Part shown: positions 31,496 to 32,087 of the stretch, in pieces | How positions within the stretch are numbered: the stretch's first letter is position 1 | Layout: each line of letters starts with the position of its first letter | Source of the DNA: Nitrososphaerota archaeon | Lineage (GTDB): Archaea > Thermoproteota > Nitrososphaeria > Nitrososphaerales > Nitrosopumilaceae | Assembly (NCBI GenBank): GCA_028867615.1 | Contig: JAGWGC010000007.1 | Span: 1 to 32,087 of the forward strand | DNA: 32,087 nt | Reading direction: 5' to 3' | Translations under genes and position numbers: made by a program | The notes under the pieces: generated by a model | Seen by the model: only the letters and a program-made list of their open reading frames with translations | Database searches by the model: none | Told to the model about the DNA's origin: nothing

Positions 31496-31756
31496 TCAAA
31501 GCTCGATCAAGTCATTTGGATCTACTTTGATACAGCTGGTACCTACAGGTTTCAGACCAGTAAAATTAATTGTGCCTTGTGGAACCTTACCTTCCTTTTG
31601 TAGTGATTCCAACTTTTCTGTAAATGTAGCTTTGTGTATGTCACATGTTACCCCAACCATATATTCACCATCATTTGATTTTACAGAGATTACAAACTCT
31701 GGAGGCATTACACAGTCTCGTCCTTTTTTGCGGACAGAGCAACGTTCTGGAAACAT
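31496..31756 (-). CDS. Small unknown protein with four cysteines
   Basis: 86 residues from ATG 31756. Soluble beta-rich sequence with C6, C15, C38 and C75: RCSVRKKGRDC, VGVTCDIHKAT, PVGTSCIKV. The spacing does not match a known zinc site, though all four could ligate a metal. A Gly/Pro-rich turn (GKVPQGTINFTGLKPVG) precedes the last cysteine. Converges on the D-2-hydroxyacid dehydrogenase gene. No family recognised. Confidence 0.7.
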   Translation of the reverse strand: MFPERCSVRKKGRDCVMPPEFVISVKSNDGEYMVGVTCDIHKATFTEKLESLQKEGKVPQGTINFTGLKPVGTSCIKVDPNDLIEL

Positions 31757-31853
31757 GAGATATCTTTTTCATTTTAGAATATTAATCTATGAAATATCAC
31801 ATGATAAACAACAAACGAGATGAACAGGTTGGACTAAAAAGGCGCCGGGAGTG

Positions 31854-31860
31854 CATATAA
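31854..31860 (+). promoter_or_regulatory. TATA box of the candidate minigene/sRNA
   Basis: CATATAA is centred 22 bases before ATG 31879 and preceded by a G-rich stretch. The predicted transcription start is about 31880-31883, i.e. essentially on the ATG. Confidence 0.4.
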
Positions 31861-31878
31861 CCATTCCGGAATCTCACA

Positions 31879-31950
31879 ATGAATAATTTAGTTGACGTAT
31901 TAAGCCCCTTGAGGGGGTATTTCCATGATCCGTTGAGACCTCATGAATGA
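31879..31950 (+). other. Candidate minigene or small RNA (23-codon frame with hairpins)
   Basis: A 23-codon frame starting MNNLVDVLSPLRGYF and ending in TGA at 31948-31950 follows a TATA box at leaderless distance. The same stretch holds short perfect stems: CCCC/GGGG around TTGA (31905-31916) and CCTCAT/ATGAGG (31939-31952 region). T-rich sequence follows (31964-31981). It could be a leader peptide, a mini-protein or an untranslated structured RNA; the sequence alone cannot decide. It is in the 257-bp gap upstream of the four-cysteine protein, opposite strand. Confidence 0.4.
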
Positions 31951-32013
31951 GGCTCATGATATCTTTTAGTTTTTGGATTTTTAAGAGTCTTTCTACTCAA
32001 AGTGTAACTTTTT

Positions 32014-32087
32014 TTATGTCGTATCTTGAAGTGCGAATATTACATCTGCCGTGGGTCTATAGTAGACAGCTGTTCCTTCCCCATATT
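32014..32087 (-). CDS. C-terminus of a gene entering from the right edge
   Basis: A minus-strand frame open from the right edge to TAA at 32014-32016 encodes 23 residues ending VYYRPTADVIFALQDTT. The other two frames on that strand close sooner and the composition reads like protein (balanced hydrophobic and polar). No family can be assigned from so short a tail. Chance cannot be excluded. Confidence 0.35.
   Translation of the reverse strand, partial: YGEGTAVYYRPTADVIFALQDTT

Noticed and set aside
31527-31823. Plus-strand 98-codon frame opposite the four-cysteine protein
   Set aside because: Antisense shadow; the minus frame has a normal start and protein-like composition.
31920-31975. Possible second C/D box sRNA in the right-hand gap
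   Set aside because: ATGAT-like pieces are present but no proper RTGATGA C box and no CTGA D box.

Overview
The window is a gene-dense, AT-rich archaeal chromosome segment. It almost certainly comes from an ammonia-oxidising Nitrososphaeria (Thaumarchaeota), most likely the Nitrosopumilales. Evidence: archaeal information-processing genes (exosome Rrp4/Rrp41/Rrp42, SBDS, Rpo3/D, L18e, L37Ae, Nob1, prefoldin, XPF, Pcc1-like), F420-0:glutamate ligase, ferredoxin-dependent 2-oxoacid oxidoreductase, a secreted protein with the W-rich N-terminal module seen in thaumarchaeal exported proteins, many TTG/GTG starts, and TATA boxes about 20-28 nt before start codons (leaderless-type transcripts). No rRNA, tRNA or CRISPR array was found.

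Layout. 1-2422 (minus): unrecognised operon of a double winged-helix protein, an ORC/AAA-like ATPase and a gene running off the left edge. 2551-2642: previously unannotated-looking C/D box sRNA with its own TATA box. 2710-4874 (plus): msrB, a 35-residue C2H2-type mini zinc finger, and a long coiled-coil protein with three near-identical 72-bp repeats. 4871-9084 (minus): membrane GT2 glycosyltransferase, then the operon rhodanese / small unknown / ferredoxin-like protein. 9174-10497 (plus): nadK-nob1. 10444-15731 (minus): second rhodanese, xpf nuclease, then the exosome superoperon read as SBDS-rrp4-rrp41-rrp42-L37Ae-pcc1-prefoldin beta. 15802-19718 (plus): rpoD, a decayed TnpB on the opposite strand, then rpl18e-rpl13-rps9-nucleotidyltransferase. 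19715-23496 (minus): two successive isopropylmalate/homoaconitate dehydratase pairs. 23571-26795 (plus): cofE, an unknown C-tail membrane protein, an exported Lon-type (S16) protease without ATPase, and an unknown. 26788-30381 (minus): unknown, 2-oxoacid:ferredoxin oxidoreductase beta and gamma-alpha, and a 46-residue Cys-rich mini-protein. 30512-31474 (plus): D-2-hydroxyacid dehydrogenase. 31496-32087: small conserved-looking protein, a candidate minigene/sRNA unit, and the C-terminus of a gene entering from the right.

How it fits together. The central 10-19 kb is the archaeal RNA-processing, ribosome-assembly and transcription neighbourhood: exosome core and cap, SBDS and Nob1 for subunit maturation, r-proteins, RNA polymerase subunit D, prefoldin and KEOPS. 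The canonical rpoD-L18e-L13-S9 operon has been split by a TnpB-only insertion that is now dead. The flanks are biosynthesis (leucine and probably lysine through two aconitase-family pairs; F420; NADP), redox/sulfur chemistry (MsrB, two rhodaneses, ferredoxin, OFOR) and cell-surface functions (GT2 polysaccharide synthase, exported protease).

Most worth following up: the C/D box sRNA at 2581-2642, the wHTH/ATPase operon at the left edge, the exported Lon-like protease, the ferredoxin fusion that has lost the zinc ligands of its closest known relatives, three mini-protein genes, and two perfect inverted repeats at 24996-25052.
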